From: Listeria welshimeri serovar 6b str. SLCC5334
Lineage (GTDB): Bacteria; Bacillota; Bacilli; Lactobacillales; Listeriaceae
NCBI RefSeq assembly: GCF_000060285.1
Contig: NC_008555.1
Span: 2,750,131-2,814,130, forward strand
Length of the DNA stretch: 64,000 nucleotides
Direction: 5' to 3'
Shown here: positions 20,862 to 30,632 of the stretch, piece after piece
How the letters are laid out: each line of letters starts with the position of its first letter
How positions within the stretch are numbered: the first letter of the stretch is position 1
Translations under genes and position numbers: made by a program
The notes under the pieces: model-generated
Database searches by the model: none
Seen by the model: only the letters and a program-made list of their open reading frames with translations
What the model was told of the DNA's origin: nothing

Positions 20862-21615
20862 GTGCAACCACTTCCTTTGCTAATTCTAAATAAACTTCTG
20901 CACCTTTCGATTTTGCATCATACAACAAAATCGGTTTTCCATGACTAGGCGCCTCACTTAAACGTACATTACGTGGGATAATGGTATTAAATACTTTATT
21001 TTGGAAGTATTTTTTCACTTCTTCTATTACTTGTATGCCTAAATTCGTCCTAGCATCTAACATAGTTAGTAAAACACCTTCTATTTCTAAATCTTCATTA
21101 AGATGCTTTTGAACTATTCTTATTGTATTTAATAACTGGCTCAAGCCTTCTAACGCATAATACTCACATTGAACAGGAATTAAAACAGAATCTGCTGCTG
21201 TTAAAGCATTTAAAGTCAACAGACCAAGTGATGGTGGACAATCAATAATCACATAATCATAATCATCACGAATTGAGTCGATTGCTTTTTTGAGTCTAAT
21301 TTCACGTGAAATCGCCGGAACTAGCTCTACTTCAGCACCTGCAAGTTGAATTGTTGCCGGAATAACATTTAGATTATCTAAATCTGTTTTTTGTAACACA
21401 TCTTGAATGGCCACATCGTCAACCAATACATCATAAATGCAATGTTCGATTTCGCCTTTATTTACACCAACACCACTTGATGCGTTTCCTTGTGGGTCAA
21501 TATCTACTAGTAACACTTTTTTACCTAAAAAAGCTAGGCTAGAGCTTAAATTAACGGATGATGTCGTTTTACCAACCCCACCTTTTTGGTTTGCCAGTGC
21601 AATCACTTTGCTCAA
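20854..21615 (-). CDS. parA: Chromosome-partition ATPase ParA (Soj)
   Basis: The 253-residue MinD/ParA ATPase carries the deviant Walker [12 protein letters not shown] near residue 10, Walker A' [13 protein letters not shown] and Walker [12 protein letters not shown]. It works with ParB in origin separation and regulates DnaA. The start is a TTG at 21613-21615 behind GGTG; the next in-frame candidate is the GTG at codon 4. It is the first gene of parA-parB-DUF951. Confidence 0.97.
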   Translation of the reverse strand: MSKVIALANQKGGVGKTTSSVNLSSSLAFLGKKVLLVDIDPQGNASSGVGVNKGEIEHCIYDVLVDDVAIQDVLQKTDLDNLNVIPATIQLAGAEVELVPAISREIRLKKAIDSIRDDYDYVIIDCPPSLGLLTLNALTAADSVLIPVQCEYYALEGLSQLLNTIRIVQKHLNEDLEIEGVLLTMLDARTNLGIQVIEEVKKYFQNKVFNTIIPRNVRLSEAPSHGKPILLYDAKSKGAEVYLELAKEVVAHG

Positions 21616-21774
21616 TCTTTTTCACCAACCCTTATTTTGTACCGAAATTACCGGTTCTTTTATCTTCTATTCTACCAAAAGATTTTCATTTAGTCTTACA
21701 AAAAGTAAAAATAAATTGAAATTCGTGTTTTGAATGCCTAAAAAGGACGGAAATCAGATTTTAAAAAACAGAAA

Positions 21775-21790
21775 TGTTTCACGTGAAACA
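21775..21790. promoter_or_regulatory. parS: parS site, perfect
   Basis: TGTTTCACGTGAAACA in the gap between the HTH-fusion gene and parA. Confidence 0.95.
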
Positions 21791-21838
21791 ATTTTAAATA
21801 AAAAAAGCAACCAACCTAAGCTGATTACTTTTCTACCA

Positions 21839-22597
21839 TTAATCTACAGAAAATGTGGTCTTAACTCCTAGAACTGTGCAGACTTTCTGATACATTCTAA
21901 GAGTTAAATCTGGGTCCCCTGCTTCTAAACGTCCAATAACAACTGGTGATAAATCAGATTTAAGAGCTAAATCTAATTGTGACCATTTCTTTTCCATTCG
22001 TTTAGAGAAAATATATTTCCCTAAGCTTGCTGAAAAACTTTCTAAGTAGTGAGCAATACCTTCATTTTCTAATGCTTTGTTTTTCAATGTTTCAAATTGA
22101 TAATCCGAGTTACCAATACTTGTTTCTGCTTCGGTTCGACGCAAGAAGAGCCGTTTCGCCTCTTCGCGATAGGCGCCCATTTGATCTGTGAATGGATTTT
22201 TATCTTTAAAGTACCCCTTAACAAAGCAATAATAGGTTTCATCTCCACTAAATGCAGTGAAGTAAATTAAACGACAATTTTTATCTTTAAAATGCGCTTT
22301 CATTTCTTGAATCGGTTGGTCAACTGTCGTTTCAATACGATTGGTTTGTAGAGAATAAGCCTGACTTTTACCGATAATCAAATGTACATCGGGGAGAATT
22401 TGCTTTCCAGTACTTAGTTTTCTTGTTTCTGCTGTTTCTAATTGCAATAGTCCTTGAAATACTAAAGTAGCCATTAGAGGCTCTTCCACAATTAAGTTTT
22501 GTAAAAAATCATACGCTTGGAACTCATTTTGTTCGTCTTTCACAAAAATGATTTTTGCCATTCGTTTCGTGATTCCACTCTTACTTGAGTGAACCAC
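21839..22597 (-). CDS. RelE/HigB-like domain fused to XRE HTH domain
   Basis: The 252-residue protein reads as two parts. Residues about 13-155 look like a RelE/HigB-type fold: CRLIYFTAFSGDETYYCFVKGYFKD followed by a basic stretch AKRLFLRR. Residues about 190-250 form an XRE helix-turn-helix (KKWSQLDLALKSDL, then IGRLEAGDPDLTL). In HigBA systems these are separate toxin and antitoxin proteins; here they are one chain. The GTG at 22595-22597 abuts a strong AAGGAGG, while an ATG at codon 13 begins the conserved part but has no ribosome site. It sits in the noc-parA gap, downstream of the small membrane protein. Toxin activity is not established. Confidence 0.7.
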   Translation of the reverse strand: MVHSSKSGITKRMAKIIFVKDEQNEFQAYDFLQNLIVEEPLMATLVFQGLLQLETAETRKLSTGKQILPDVHLIIGKSQAYSLQTNRIETTVDQPIQEMKAHFKDKNCRLIYFTAFSGDETYYCFVKGYFKDKNPFTDQMGAYREEAKRLFLRRTEAETSIGNSDYQFETLKNKALENEGIAHYLESFSASLGKYIFSKRMEKKWSQLDLALKSDLSPVVIGRLEAGDPDLTLRMYQKVCTVLGVKTTFSVD

Positions 22598-22753
22598 TCC
22601 CTCCTTTACAACTTTACCTAATTCTATTGTACTTTTTTCTGCTCAAAATTGCACTTATTTTATCTATTTTACATAAAAGAAGCACACTCCACTCATATTG
22701 AGTTGGCAATCGTTTTAAAAATAAAAACCCGTTTCTATTAACGGGTTTCTTAA

Positions 22754-23053
22754 CTATTTATTAGCTTCTTTAGCGATTTGATACCACCCATAAATCTTCA
22801 CTATTGCAAAAAAAGTATAAGCAAATGCAATGATATAGGCACCGTAATTTGTTAGTAAAATGTTGAAGCCACTTCCCCAACCAGATTCTTCTGCTACAGC
22901 CACAGCTCGCAGATAAGGACTGGTGAAAAAGTAAGTAATATATATTGGATTGAAACTCATGATTGCGCTAGTAATAGCAATCGCAAGCGACGGTAACACC
23001 ATAAAAGAGCTGATGATACCTATTGCATGACCAATTATCTTCAAAAACCTCAC
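22754..23053 (-). CDS. Small membrane protein of unknown function
   Basis: A 99-residue protein with three hydrophobic stretches (about 8-32, 38-52, 64-90) and a short polar tail. I do not recognise the family. Its GTG start at 23051-23053 follows AGAGGTG, and it begins 12 bases after the noc stop, so it is co-transcribed with noc. A hairpin with an A/T-rich flank follows at about 22710-22750. Confidence 0.75.
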   Translation of the reverse strand: MRFLKIIGHAIGIISSFMVLPSLAIAITSAIMSFNPIYITYFFTSPYLRAVAVAEESGWGSGFNILLTNYGAYIIAFAYTFFAIVKIYGWYQIAKEANK

Positions 23054-23065
23054 TGCTACACCTCT

Positions 23066-23920
23066 TTATTTCTTTTTAGGAATTTGAATGGTAATTTGAT
23101 AAAAATCATCTGTTTCTTCTTCTTTAAAATCTAAGTCCATTCCGTTATCCTTGACCATAGTTACCGACTGTTTAATCGTGTTCATAGCAATACGTACATC
23201 GCGACTAATTGCTTGGCGTTTTGGTTTCGTTTTTTTAGTAGTTGTAGGTTTTTTCACACCTAAAATTTCTTGAATTCTTGCTTCTGTCTGTTTAACGTTC
23301 CAGTGATTTTCTTCTATTTCTGCTAAAAGGTCCACTTGCGTTGCTTCAGTTTCTAGAGCTAATAATGAACGAGCATGACGCTCAGAAATTTGTTTATTAA
23401 GCACGGCTTGTTGGACAGCTTCTGGTAATTTTAAAAGACGCAATTTGTTCGCGATAGCAGATTGACTTTTTCCAACACGCTGCGCAAGTGCTTCTTGTGT
23501 TACATCTTGCATATCTAATAAGCTCCGATATGCTTTCGCTTCTTCAATTGGGGTTAATTCTTCCCGTTGTAAGTTTTCAATTAACGCAATCGCAGCTACT
23601 TCTTCATCATCTAAATTCTGAATAATTGCTGGGATTTTTTCCAATTCCAAAGAAAGAACTGCACGGAAACGACGCTCTCCCGCAATGATTTCATAATAAT
23701 CCGGCTCCATTTCTCTAACCACTATCGGTTGAATAACACCGTGAATTCGGATAGTACGAGCAAGTTCATCAATCTTATCTTGATCAAATACTGTCCGTGG
23801 TTGGAATTGATTCGGGAAAATTTTATCCATAGGAAGTTCTAGTACACGTTGTACTCCTTCTTCTACTATATCATCCATTTGATTCTTCTCTTTTTTTCCA
23901 AATAAACGTGAAAAAGGCAT
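23066..23920 (-). CDS. noc: Nucleoid occlusion protein Noc
   Basis: A 284-residue ParB paralogue that stops division over the nucleoid. It has the ParB box [15 protein letters not shown] region [23 protein letters not shown] and a C-terminal basic tail. The N-terminus [12 protein letters not shown] matches the amphipathic membrane-binding helix of Bacillus Noc, which distinguishes it from ParB. It lies next to rsmG-mnmG-mnmE as in Bacillus, but nanE separates it from rsmG here. Confidence 0.94.
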
Positions 23921-24065
23921 CTGGGTCCTTCCTTTCCGGAAAATCTTGGGCGCTTCTGAATATATGCTACTATCCGCAAGTCTCTTAAACTATTTTAGCA
24001 GAAATGTCAGAGAAAAACACGTTTATTCTTTAGTTTAATAAAAAATCCCCAAAATTACTTACTAA

Positions 24066-24776
24066 TTAACTTTTACCTAAATGGTCTTTTTTCATTTCAT
24101 TAATAAAACGTTTTGTAATTTCTTGAGGTCTAGTTATCGCACCACCTACAACAACTGAATAACAACCTAAAGCAAGTACTTCTCTCGCTTTTTCAGGTGT
24201 ATCAATTTTTCCTTCTGCAATAATCGGTGTGGTGGTGCTTTTTAAAACTTCTTTTAAATAAGCAAATTGATTATCACTAATATTTTTCCCTGTAGTTGCT
24301 TCGGTATATCCATAGAGTGTTGTGCCAATAAAATCAAAACCTAGCGCATCAGCGTATTTTACATCTTCCAAGCTACTTGTGTCAGCCATTAAAAGAATAT
24401 TTGGAAATTCTTTTCTCACTGTTTTTATAATTTCATCTAACTTTTCACCATGTGGTCTTAACCTTGTTGTCGCATCCATAGCCACAATTTGAGCGCCAGA
24501 TTCACAAATTTCTTTGACTTCTTTATAAGTTGGTGTGATAAACACCTCTGAGCCTTCATATTCATTTTTAAAAATACCTATTATCGGAACATCAACTTGT
24601 TCTTCAATAGCCTTGATATCTTTTGTTGTATTTGCTCGAATTCCAACCGCACCACTCTGAACCGCAGCTAGAGCCATTTTTGACATGATAAACGAGCTGT
24701 GAAGTGGCTCGTTAGATAAGGCCTGACAAGAAACTACTAGCCCGCCTTTTATTTTTTCTTTCACAGAATTATTCAT
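24066..24776 (-). CDS. nanE: N-acetylmannosamine-6-phosphate 2-epimerase NanE
   Basis: A 236-residue TIM-barrel epimerase that converts ManNAc-6-P to GlcNAc-6-P. Family motifs are [10 protein letters not shown] at the N-terminus, [13 protein letters not shown] near 110, [11 protein letters not shown] and [11 protein letters not shown], with [14 protein letters not shown] near the end. No other sialic acid genes are next to it, so it may serve cell-wall amino sugar recycling. It is preceded by the rsmG terminator and has an AAGGAGGATC ribosome site. Confidence 0.93.
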   Translation of the reverse strand: MNNSVKEKIKGGLVVSCQALSNEPLHSSFIMSKMALAAVQSGAVGIRANTTKDIKAIEEQVDVPIIGIFKNEYEGSEVFITPTYKEVKEICESGAQIVAMDATTRLRPHGEKLDEIIKTVRKEFPNILLMADTSSLEDVKYADALGFDFIGTTLYGYTEATTGKNISDNQFAYLKEVLKSTTTPIIAEGKIDTPEKAREVLALGCYSVVVGGAITRPQEITKRFINEMKKDHLGKS

Positions 24777-24818
24777 AAAAGATCCTCCTTAAGAAATTGT
24801 ATATTATCAAAAGTCCTT

Positions 24819-24886
24819 TCTGGTATATAGTGATTCCAGAAAGTTTAAAGGATATCTGGAGTTTCTATAGATAGAAAGGACTTTTC
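24819..24886 (-). terminator. Long hairpin after rsmG
   Basis: Outer arms AAAGTCCTTTCT / AGAAAGGACTTT enclose an inner CTCCAGATATCC region and a TTTT tail on the minus strand. Confidence 0.65.
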
Positions 24887-24891
24887 ATTAT

Positions 24892-25608
24892 TTATTCGAT
24901 TGGTAATTTGTTTGGTGTTCCAGGTTTTCGTGGGTATTTGTTTGGTGTTTCTTTTGTTTTATTGATGACATAGATATTTCGTTCGCTTTCTTCTACTGGT
25001 AATAAGAAAGAAAAATGATCAACGACTTTTCCGCCAAATAGTTTAATGGCTTTTTCGGCTATTTGTAGTTCTTGTTCGGCTTGAGCTGCTTTCATCACTA
25101 GGAAAGATCCGCCTTTTTTCACAAGTGGTATGCAAAGCTCGGCTAATACGCTCATTCTTGCTACTGCACGTGCGGTTACGAGGTCATATTTTTCACGGTG
25201 CGCTTTGTTTTGACCAAATGTTTCCGCCCGATCATGATAAAAATGAACATCTGTTAAGCCTAATTTTTCTGCCAGCGCATCTAAGAAAGTCATACGTTTT
25301 TTCAGAGAGTCCACGATACTTACTTTTAAATGTGGAAAACAGATTTTTATTGGAATGCTTGGGAAACCAGCGCCAGCACCAACATCACAAATGGAATCGA
25401 ATGAAGTAAAGTCTACATAAAAAGTGGCCGAAATGGAGTCGTAGAAATGCTTTAAATACACTTCTTTTTCATCTGTAATAGCTGTTAAATTCATTTTTTC
25501 ATTCCATTCTACTAACATTTCAAAATAATCATGGAATTGTTTCATTTGCGTGGCACTTAATTCTATTCCTTTTTCAGCAAGCGCCGTTTTGAATTGTTCT
25601 GGATTCAT
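24892..25608 (-). CDS. rsmG: 16S rRNA (guanine-527-N7) methyltransferase RsmG
   Basis: The 238-residue SAM-dependent methyltransferase (formerly GidB) has the glycine-rich SAM motif [16 protein letters not shown] near 72 and the downstream [12 protein letters not shown] segment. Loss of this enzyme gives low-level streptomycin resistance in several bacteria. In Bacillus it directly follows mnmG; here a five-gene cluster lies between. Confidence 0.96.
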   Translation of the reverse strand: MNPEQFKTALAEKGIELSATQMKQFHDYFEMLVEWNEKMNLTAITDEKEVYLKHFYDSISATFYVDFTSFDSICDVGAGAGFPSIPIKICFPHLKVSIVDSLKKRMTFLDALAEKLGLTDVHFYHDRAETFGQNKAHREKYDLVTARAVARMSVLAELCIPLVKKGGSFLVMKAAQAEQELQIAEKAIKLFGGKVVDHFSFLLPVEESERNIYVINKTKETPNKYPRKPGTPNKLPIE

Positions 25609-25765
25609 GTTTGTTCCTCACTTTATTTTTACGATTGGCCCAGGTTTATGGTGCGGAGAAATTCAGTTTATACTTTTAAACAGGCTTATACCGTTGATTT
25701 TCTATATTTAAGTTCAAGTATAAATATTTTCTTGCTATTTAGCAAGCTCGTATTGTGTAGATTGT

Positions 25766-26041
25766 TTAACAATTATCGAGCTTTTGGGCGCTTTCTTTAA
25801 AGCTTTCTTTGGCTTTTGTAACCCATTTGCCTTTTGCAGTAGTAGAAAGGCCATCTATATAACTCGAGCAATTGCTTTTTATGTCTGCTATTTTATCCCG
25901 CTTCATCATTTTTAACATTCGCTTACGATTTTCTGATGTTGTATGACTTTGGCTGGCTACAAACATCCATATAAGGTTTCTTTCTAGATTTTTTCGTGAC
26001 TCTAATAAATCCGCTCTTAATTTATCTATCATCTTACTCAT
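25766..26041 (-). CDS. Small helical protein, TlaB-like T7SS partner candidate
   Basis: A 91-residue, mostly helical and basic protein with a repeated Lys/Arg pattern (KRMLKMMKRDKIAD). It has no signal peptide or membrane segment. The ATG at 26039-26041 overlaps the preceding stop by 8 bases (ATGAGTAA). Size, helicity and position after a lipase-type gene match the second small partner that binds the C-terminal targeting domain of TslA in Staphylococcus. Direct sequence recognition is weak; the assignment is mainly by context. A 157-bp gap without genes follows before rsmG. Confidence 0.6.
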   Translation of the reverse strand: MSKMIDKLRADLLESRKNLERNLIWMFVASQSHTTSENRKRMLKMMKRDKIADIKSNCSSYIDGLSTTAKGKWVTKAKESFKESAQKLDNC

Positions 26042-26399
26042 CACATTCCTTTTTCAGCTGATGTAGTTCTTCTTCATAAGCAGTCACTTGCTTGTTATAA
26101 AGGGTTTGATGTTCTTCGTACTCATTTTCTAAGTTTGTTAGCGCGTTTTTTACCGCCCATTCGCCCTCTTCTTGGATAGAACTGATTAAATGGTTGGCTT
26201 TTGGTAAATCTTCTGATGCGTCATAATCTCTTTTTTGATAGATATATCTGATTTGTTCAGAAAGATTTTCAAGTTCTTGATTAAAACGCCATTTTTCTTG
26301 GGATGCATCGTCCATCGCTTCGTCCAATTGTCGTCTTTTTCTATTAAACTCATCGTCCAAATTTTCTAGTTTTAGCAGTAGCTGTCTTTGTTTATCCAT
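26034..26399 (-). CDS. Coiled-coil protein, TlaA-like T7SS partner candidate
   Basis: A 121-residue acidic/basic protein that is almost entirely heptad-like helix (start MDKQRQLLLKLENLDDEF, then EEHQTLYNKQVTAYEEEL). There is no signal peptide. It resembles the YwqH/DUF5082-type small proteins that pair with LXG toxins. It overlaps the lipase gene by 8 bases (ATGGATAA) and the next gene by 8 bases, so the three are translationally coupled. Stoichiometric co-expression is what one expects for a secreted toxin and its helical carriers. Confidence 0.65.
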   Translation of the reverse strand: MDKQRQLLLKLENLDDEFNRKRRQLDEAMDDASQEKWRFNQELENLSEQIRYIYQKRDYDASEDLPKANHLISSIQEEGEWAVKNALTNLENEYEEHQTLYNKQVTAYEEELHQLKKECDE

Positions 26400-27663
26400 A
26401 CATGCTCCCTATCTGTTTGGCTAATTCTTGGTCGGTTTTCACTTGGCTTTTTATGGCTTCGTTGATTTGTTCTAATAATTTATCATATTCTTGTTCTATT
26501 TTGGTTGCTTCGACTAAGGATTTTTCGCAGTCTTGCACTGTCTCTATCACAATTTTCGATTCTGTTGCGCTGCCATATGCAAGTGCCGTGAGTATTTCTG
26601 ATTCAGACAGCTTCGAACCAATGTCCCTTGCATCTGAAAGTGTATCCCGCCACAAGTCTTCGGCATTCTCAATCGCTTTATCAAACATTTCTTTTAAGTC
26701 TTTTATTTCACCTTGGATTGTTTGTTTCATCCCCTGTGTAATTGCTAGTCCTTCTGCTGCATCTAAGAATATTTCTTCCGATGAAGTCAAAGAACCACCA
26801 CTTTTTGAGAAACTGGTTCGCATGATGTCAATTGCTGCTAATTGTTGAGCTGTTGCATATTTGGCTAGCCGCAAGCTTCCTTCTTTATCTGTTAGAATGC
26901 TTCCGTCTTTGTTGAATTGATAACCACCCCACATATGCTGCTCAACCATACCAGCTTTTGTAGATTCAATCTCTATTAAATGACCAATTGTTGGGTCTCC
27001 GATACCATAACCGATTGGCACATAATCCTTCCTATCAACGAAATTAAATAGTCTGTCTAAAGCGTTTATTGCTTTTACGGTGTCTTGTTGTTTTGGTGTT
27101 AGATTTGAGTAGATATTGGGCCCTTGGTAGAAGAAACCACCACTAATGCGATTAATATCTTTTTTATCTAAATCTGCAATAGCATATTGAGCATTCATGG
27201 ATCCTAGGGAATGACCATAAACATAAACTTGAGCATTTGGGTAGAGTCTCATTGCTTGCTTTAAAGTTTCTGCGGAGGACTTTAATTGAAACGTTACTGT
27301 GGGACCTCCGCCATTTGTAATTTGGATTGCGGTTGGAATATCGTTATCCAGCCAGTCATTCCTTACATCTTTAAATTCAGGATGCTTCGTGTCCATGATA
27401 TTGGCCTTAGAAGGAGCTGTTGAACCTTTGTAAAGAATTGTTAGTTCTTTCACTTGGTTTCTTGCACTGATGGAAGCTGTGGGTGGTGTGTATTTATCTG
27501 TGATGATGTAGGATTGTTCTCCGGTTGATTTGTTGTTGATTTTAGATACGATTCCTATTGACTTCTTACTTTCTCCAATTTTCACTGGATCTGCCTCATT
27601 ATAGGAATTATATTGCTGCTTAGCTATATCTAACCTTTGTTTATCAGTATAGTTATTATGCAT
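26392..27663 (-). CDS. TslA-like lipase toxin candidate with N-terminal alpha/beta hydrolase and C-terminal helical targeting domain
   Basis: The 423-residue protein has no signal peptide. Residues about 60-250 form a lipase-3-like alpha/beta hydrolase with the nucleophile elbow YGHSLGS (S152), a likely acid at D210 or D213 (FNFVDRKDYVPIG) and a likely histidine H243 (EQHMWGG). Residues about 290-423 are long helices (GMKQTIQGEIKDLKEMF, TKIEQEYDKLLEQINEAI) like an LXG targeting domain. This order is reversed relative to normal LXG toxins and is that described for TslA, a type VII-secreted phospholipase A reported also in Listeria. Two small helical partner genes follow with 8-base overlaps, and two DUF1310 genes precede it. 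Target specificity is inferred. Confidence 0.75.
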   Translation of the reverse strand: MHNNYTDKQRLDIAKQQYNSYNEADPVKIGESKKSIGIVSKINNKSTGEQSYIITDKYTPPTASISARNQVKELTILYKGSTAPSKANIMDTKHPEFKDVRNDWLDNDIPTAIQITNGGGPTVTFQLKSSAETLKQAMRLYPNAQVYVYGHSLGSMNAQYAIADLDKKDINRISGGFFYQGPNIYSNLTPKQQDTVKAINALDRLFNFVDRKDYVPIGYGIGDPTIGHLIEIESTKAGMVEQHMWGGYQFNKDGSILTDKEGSLRLAKYATAQQLAAIDIMRTSFSKSGGSLTSSEEIFLDAAEGLAITQGMKQTIQGEIKDLKEMFDKAIENAEDLWRDTLSDARDIGSKLSESEILTALAYGSATESKIVIETVQDCEKSLVEATKIEQEYDKLLEQINEAIKSQVKTDQELAKQIGSMYG

Positions 27664-27667
27664 TAAA

Positions 27668-28051
27668 TCATTTCCCCTCCAGTAGCATCTCTAATTTCGC
27701 AGAATTCCCACCACCATCATCAATCATTTTTTTATCATCAGTATTATTCAATGTAAAAAAAACATATAACTCTGGATTTTCATTAACATATAGAGTAACG
27801 TCTATTCCTCCCATAGGGTTTTGTTTAATACTTTTCTTGTCTATTTCATATGAGTTAATTACACCCTTCCCAGTTAATGCTTTAGCATCCAAATTTTTCA
27901 GTCCATTTTCAAAAACTCGTTTCGCTTCATCACTAAATACTACATTCATCATTTCTTCATTTATTTTCTTCTCATCCATATAGAATTTCACCCCTAAACC
28001 CAAAAAGGTTATTACTGTAATTCCTAGTACTATTATCCACCTCTTTTTCAA
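27668..28051 (-). CDS. DUF1310 family membrane-anchored protein, copy 1, immunity candidate
   Basis: A 127-residue protein with one N-terminal membrane anchor (about 5-23) and an external domain; no lipobox cysteine. The segment NPMGGIDVTLYVNENPE is shared with its neighbour. The start is a TTG at 28049-28051 behind GAGGTGA. It lies 4 bases before the lipase gene. Being anchored on the outer face next to a predicted secreted phospholipase, it is a plausible immunity protein, the role filled by lipoprotein TilA in Staphylococcus. Confidence 0.72.
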   Translation of the reverse strand: MKKRWIIVLGITVITFLGLGVKFYMDEKKINEEMMNVVFSDEAKRVFENGLKNLDAKALTGKGVINSYEIDKKSIKQNPMGGIDVTLYVNENPELYVFFTLNNTDDKKMIDDGGGNSAKLEMLLEGK

Positions 28052-28179
28052 CTCTTCACCTCTGTTGTATGACTTTTTATTTGTAGGTCTATTTTATCAC
28101 ATGTTAGAAATTTTCACTTTCTCTTTTTTCAATCTTTTAACTTTTGTTTAATTTCTTAGTTAGTATTGGTTGGACTATC

Positions 28180-28563
28180 TTAACTCCCCTTAAGATTTAA
28201 TTTCTTTGTAAGTTCCTTAGAGATACTAGCACCCCCACCATCTAATTTGCCATTATATTTTCCCAAAGTATAGGTAATATACCACTCTAAATCCTTATTT
28301 ATAATTAAAGTTACATTGATTCCACCCATTGGACTTCTCTCTATACTTTCTTTGTTAATTTCATATGATTGAATTATACCTGCTTTCGTGAATGCTTTTG
28401 CATCCAAGTTTGTCAGCCTCTTTTCAAAAACTTGTTTCGTTTCTTCACTATAAACAACCTTCCTCATTTCTTCGTTTAATTTTTCTTCATCCATATAGAA
28501 TTTTATCCCTAAGCCCAAAATAGTCAATACTGTAATTCCTAGTATTATCCATCTCTTTTTCAA
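28180..28563 (-). CDS. DUF1310 family membrane-anchored protein, copy 2, immunity candidate
   Basis: A second 127-residue paralogue with the same anchor, the same TTG start behind GAGGTGAAGAG and a matching SPMGGINVTLIINKDLE segment. The N-terminal half and 5' flank are nearly identical to copy 1, while the C-terminal third differs (LGKYNGKLDGGGAS). It is the first gene of the five-gene cluster. Tandem, diverged immunity genes are common beside polymorphic toxins. Confidence 0.72.
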   Translation of the reverse strand: MKKRWIILGITVLTILGLGIKFYMDEEKLNEEMRKVVYSEETKQVFEKRLTNLDAKAFTKAGIIQSYEINKESIERSPMGGINVTLIINKDLEWYITYTLGKYNGKLDGGGASISKELTKKLNLKGS

Positions 28564-28621
28564 CTCTTCACCTCTGCTCTATGTATTATATGTAATTCCA
28601 TTCTACCTTAATTAAAGACAA

Positions 28622-28697
28622 GAAAAAACCACATTATTCAACGAAAACTTCAAACTCAATTGTTAAGTTTGAAGTTTTCGTGAACATGTGGTTTTAG
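28622..28697. terminator. Terminator of mnmG
   Basis: Nested arms AAACCACAT / ATGTGGTTT and CGAAAACTTCAAAC / GTTTGAAGTTTTCG make one long hairpin that ends mnmG on the minus strand. Confidence 0.85.
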
Positions 28698-28718
28698 TTA
28701 TTATAGTAATCCGTGTTC

Positions 28719-30608
28719 TTATTTACTTATCTTCGCGATTTTACCTTGTTCAATATAAACAAGTAATATAGATATATCTGCTGGGTTTACCCCGCTAATA
28801 CGGCTAGCTTGGGCGATAGAAAGTGGTTCGATTTTCTTTAATTTTTCTAATGCTTCGGTTGCGAGTCCGCTAATAGCATCATAATCGATGTTTTCTGGGA
28901 TTTTTTTGTCTTCCATACGTTTCATTTTTTCTACTTGAAGGTTAGATTTTTGAATATAGCCTTCATATTTTACTTGGATTTCTACTTGTTCAGCGATTTC
29001 ATCGGTTATAAATGTTTCACGTGAAACAATTTGGGCGATTTTATCGTAGGTTATTTCTGGACGGCGAAGTAGATCTGCTGCTAGAATTCCGTCTTTCAGC
29101 TCACCTGAACCGATTTCTTTTAGCATGGCTTGAACTTCAGCAGTTGGTTTAATACGTGTTTTTTGCAGTCGTTCTTTTTCAGCTTCAATTGCACTTTGTT
29201 TAGCTAAAAAGCGTTCATAACGTTCGTCGCTAATTAGTCCAATCTCGTGACCGATTTCAGTTAAACGCAAATCTGCATTATCATGACGTAGTAATAAACG
29301 GTATTCAGCACGAGATGTTAGCAAGCGATAAGGTTCTTCTGTTCCTTTTGTTACTAAATCGTCAATCAAAACACCAATATAAGCTTGATCACGACCGAGA
29401 ATAATTGGCTCTTTATCAAAAACTTTTCGTGCGGCATTAATTCCTGCCATTAGACCTTGGCCAGCTGCTTCTTCGTAACCACTTGTACCATTAATTTGGC
29501 CGGCTGTGAAAAGACCTTCGACTAATTTAGTTTCAAGTGACGGCCATAATTGATCGGGCATCACTGCGTCATATTCGATAGCATAGCCAACCCGCATCAT
29601 TTCAACATTTTCAAGTCCTGGAATAGTTCTTAACATTTCGCGTTGCACTTCTTCTGGCAAACTAGTGGAAAGGCCTTGGACATAAACTTCTTCGGTATTC
29701 TTGCCCTCTGGTTCAAGGAAGATTTGATGCCTTGGTTTGTCGCTGAAACGAACAATTTTATCTTCAATTGACGGACAATATCTTGCGCCAGTTCCTTTTT
29801 TGGTTGCTGTAAACATTGGTGAACGGTGCAAATTCGCTTGGATTATTTCGTGGGTTGTTTCGTTTGTATAGGTTAACCAACACGGTAGTTGATCGAGCAT
29901 CATATCTACCGTATCAAAGCTAAATGCCCGCGGATGATCGTCTCCTGGTTGTTCTTCTGTTTTTGAATAGTCGATTGTACTTGATTTCACTCGTGGTGGT
30001 GTTCCAGTTTTAAAACGGCGTAGTTCAAAACCTAGTTCTTCCAAGTGCTCAGATAGTTTAACAGAAGGCTGTTGGTTATTTGGACCACTTGAATAGCGCA
30101 GTTCGCCGACAATGATTTCGCCGCGCGAGAAAGTCCCTGTAGTAATAACGACTGTTTTCGCATAATAAATTGCACCACTATTAGTAATAACACCTTTACA
30201 CACGCCATCTTCAATAACTAAATGGTCAACAAGTCCTTGGCGTAAAGTGATATTTTCTTCTTTTTCAATCGTATGTTTCATTTCATGTTGATAATCCCAT
30301 TTATCAGCTTGAGCACGCAATGCGCGAACAGCGGGGCCTTTACCTGTATTTAACATCCGCATTTGAATGTACGTTTTATCCGTGTTGCGACCCATTTCCC
30401 CGCCGAGTGCGTCGATTTCTCGCACAACTACGCCTTTTGCTGGTCCTCCAACAGAAGGATTACATGGCATAAAAGCGACCATATCTAAATTTATCGTTAA
30501 CATCAGCGTTTTGGCGCCCATCCGGCCACTGGCAAGCCCTGCTTCTACACCCGCATGGCCTGCACCAACAACGATGACGTCAAAAGTTCCTGCATCATAG
30601 GTTTGCAT
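28719..30608 (-). CDS. mnmG: tRNA uridine-5-carboxymethylaminomethyl modification enzyme MnmG (GidA)
   Basis: This 629-residue FAD enzyme works with MnmE to modify U34 of tRNAs. It has the dinucleotide-binding [11 protein letters not shown] near the N-terminus, the GidA signatures [13 protein letters not shown] and [18 protein letters not shown], and the helical MnmE-binding C-terminus. A perfect parS site lies within it at 29013-29028. It follows mnmE by 24 bases in one operon. Confidence 0.98.
   Translation of the reverse strand: MQTYDAGTFDVIVVGAGHAGVEAGLASGRMGAKTLMLTINLDMVAFMPCNPSVGGPAKGVVVREIDALGGEMGRNTDKTYIQMRMLNTGKGPAVRALRAQADKWDYQHEMKHTIEKEENITLRQGLVDHLVIEDGVCKGVITNSGAIYYAKTVVITTGTFSRGEIIVGELRYSSGPNNQQPSVKLSEHLEELGFELRRFKTGTPPRVKSSTIDYSKTEEQPGDDHPRAFSFDTVDMMLDQLPCWLTYTNETTHEIIQANLHRSPMFTATKKGTGARYCPSIEDKIVRFSDKPRHQIFLEPEGKNTEEVYVQGLSTSLPEEVQREMLRTIPGLENVEMMRVGYAIEYDAVMPDQLWPSLETKLVEGLFTAGQINGTSGYEEAAGQGLMAGINAARKVFDKEPIILGRDQAYIGVLIDDLVTKGTEEPYRLLTSRAEYRLLLRHDNADLRLTEIGHEIGLISDERYERFLAKQSAIEAEKERLQKTRIKPTAEVQAMLKEIGSGELKDGILAADLLRRPEITYDKIAQIVSRETFITDEIAEQVEIQVKYEGYIQKSNLQVEKMKRMEDKKIPENIDYDAISGLATEALEKLKKIEPLSIAQASRISGVNPADISILLVYIEQGKIAKISK
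29013..29028. promoter_or_regulatory. parS: parS site, perfect, inside mnmG
   Basis: TGTTTCACGTGAAACA within the mnmG coding region. Confidence 0.95.
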
Positions 30609-30632
30609 TTTATAAAAACATCTCCTAAAAAA

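Noticed and set aside
21298..21312. CACGTG palindrome ATTTCACGTGAAAT inside parA
   Set aside because: It lacks the outer TG/CA bases of parS and is not the CCCGGG core of Noc, so I do not call it a site.
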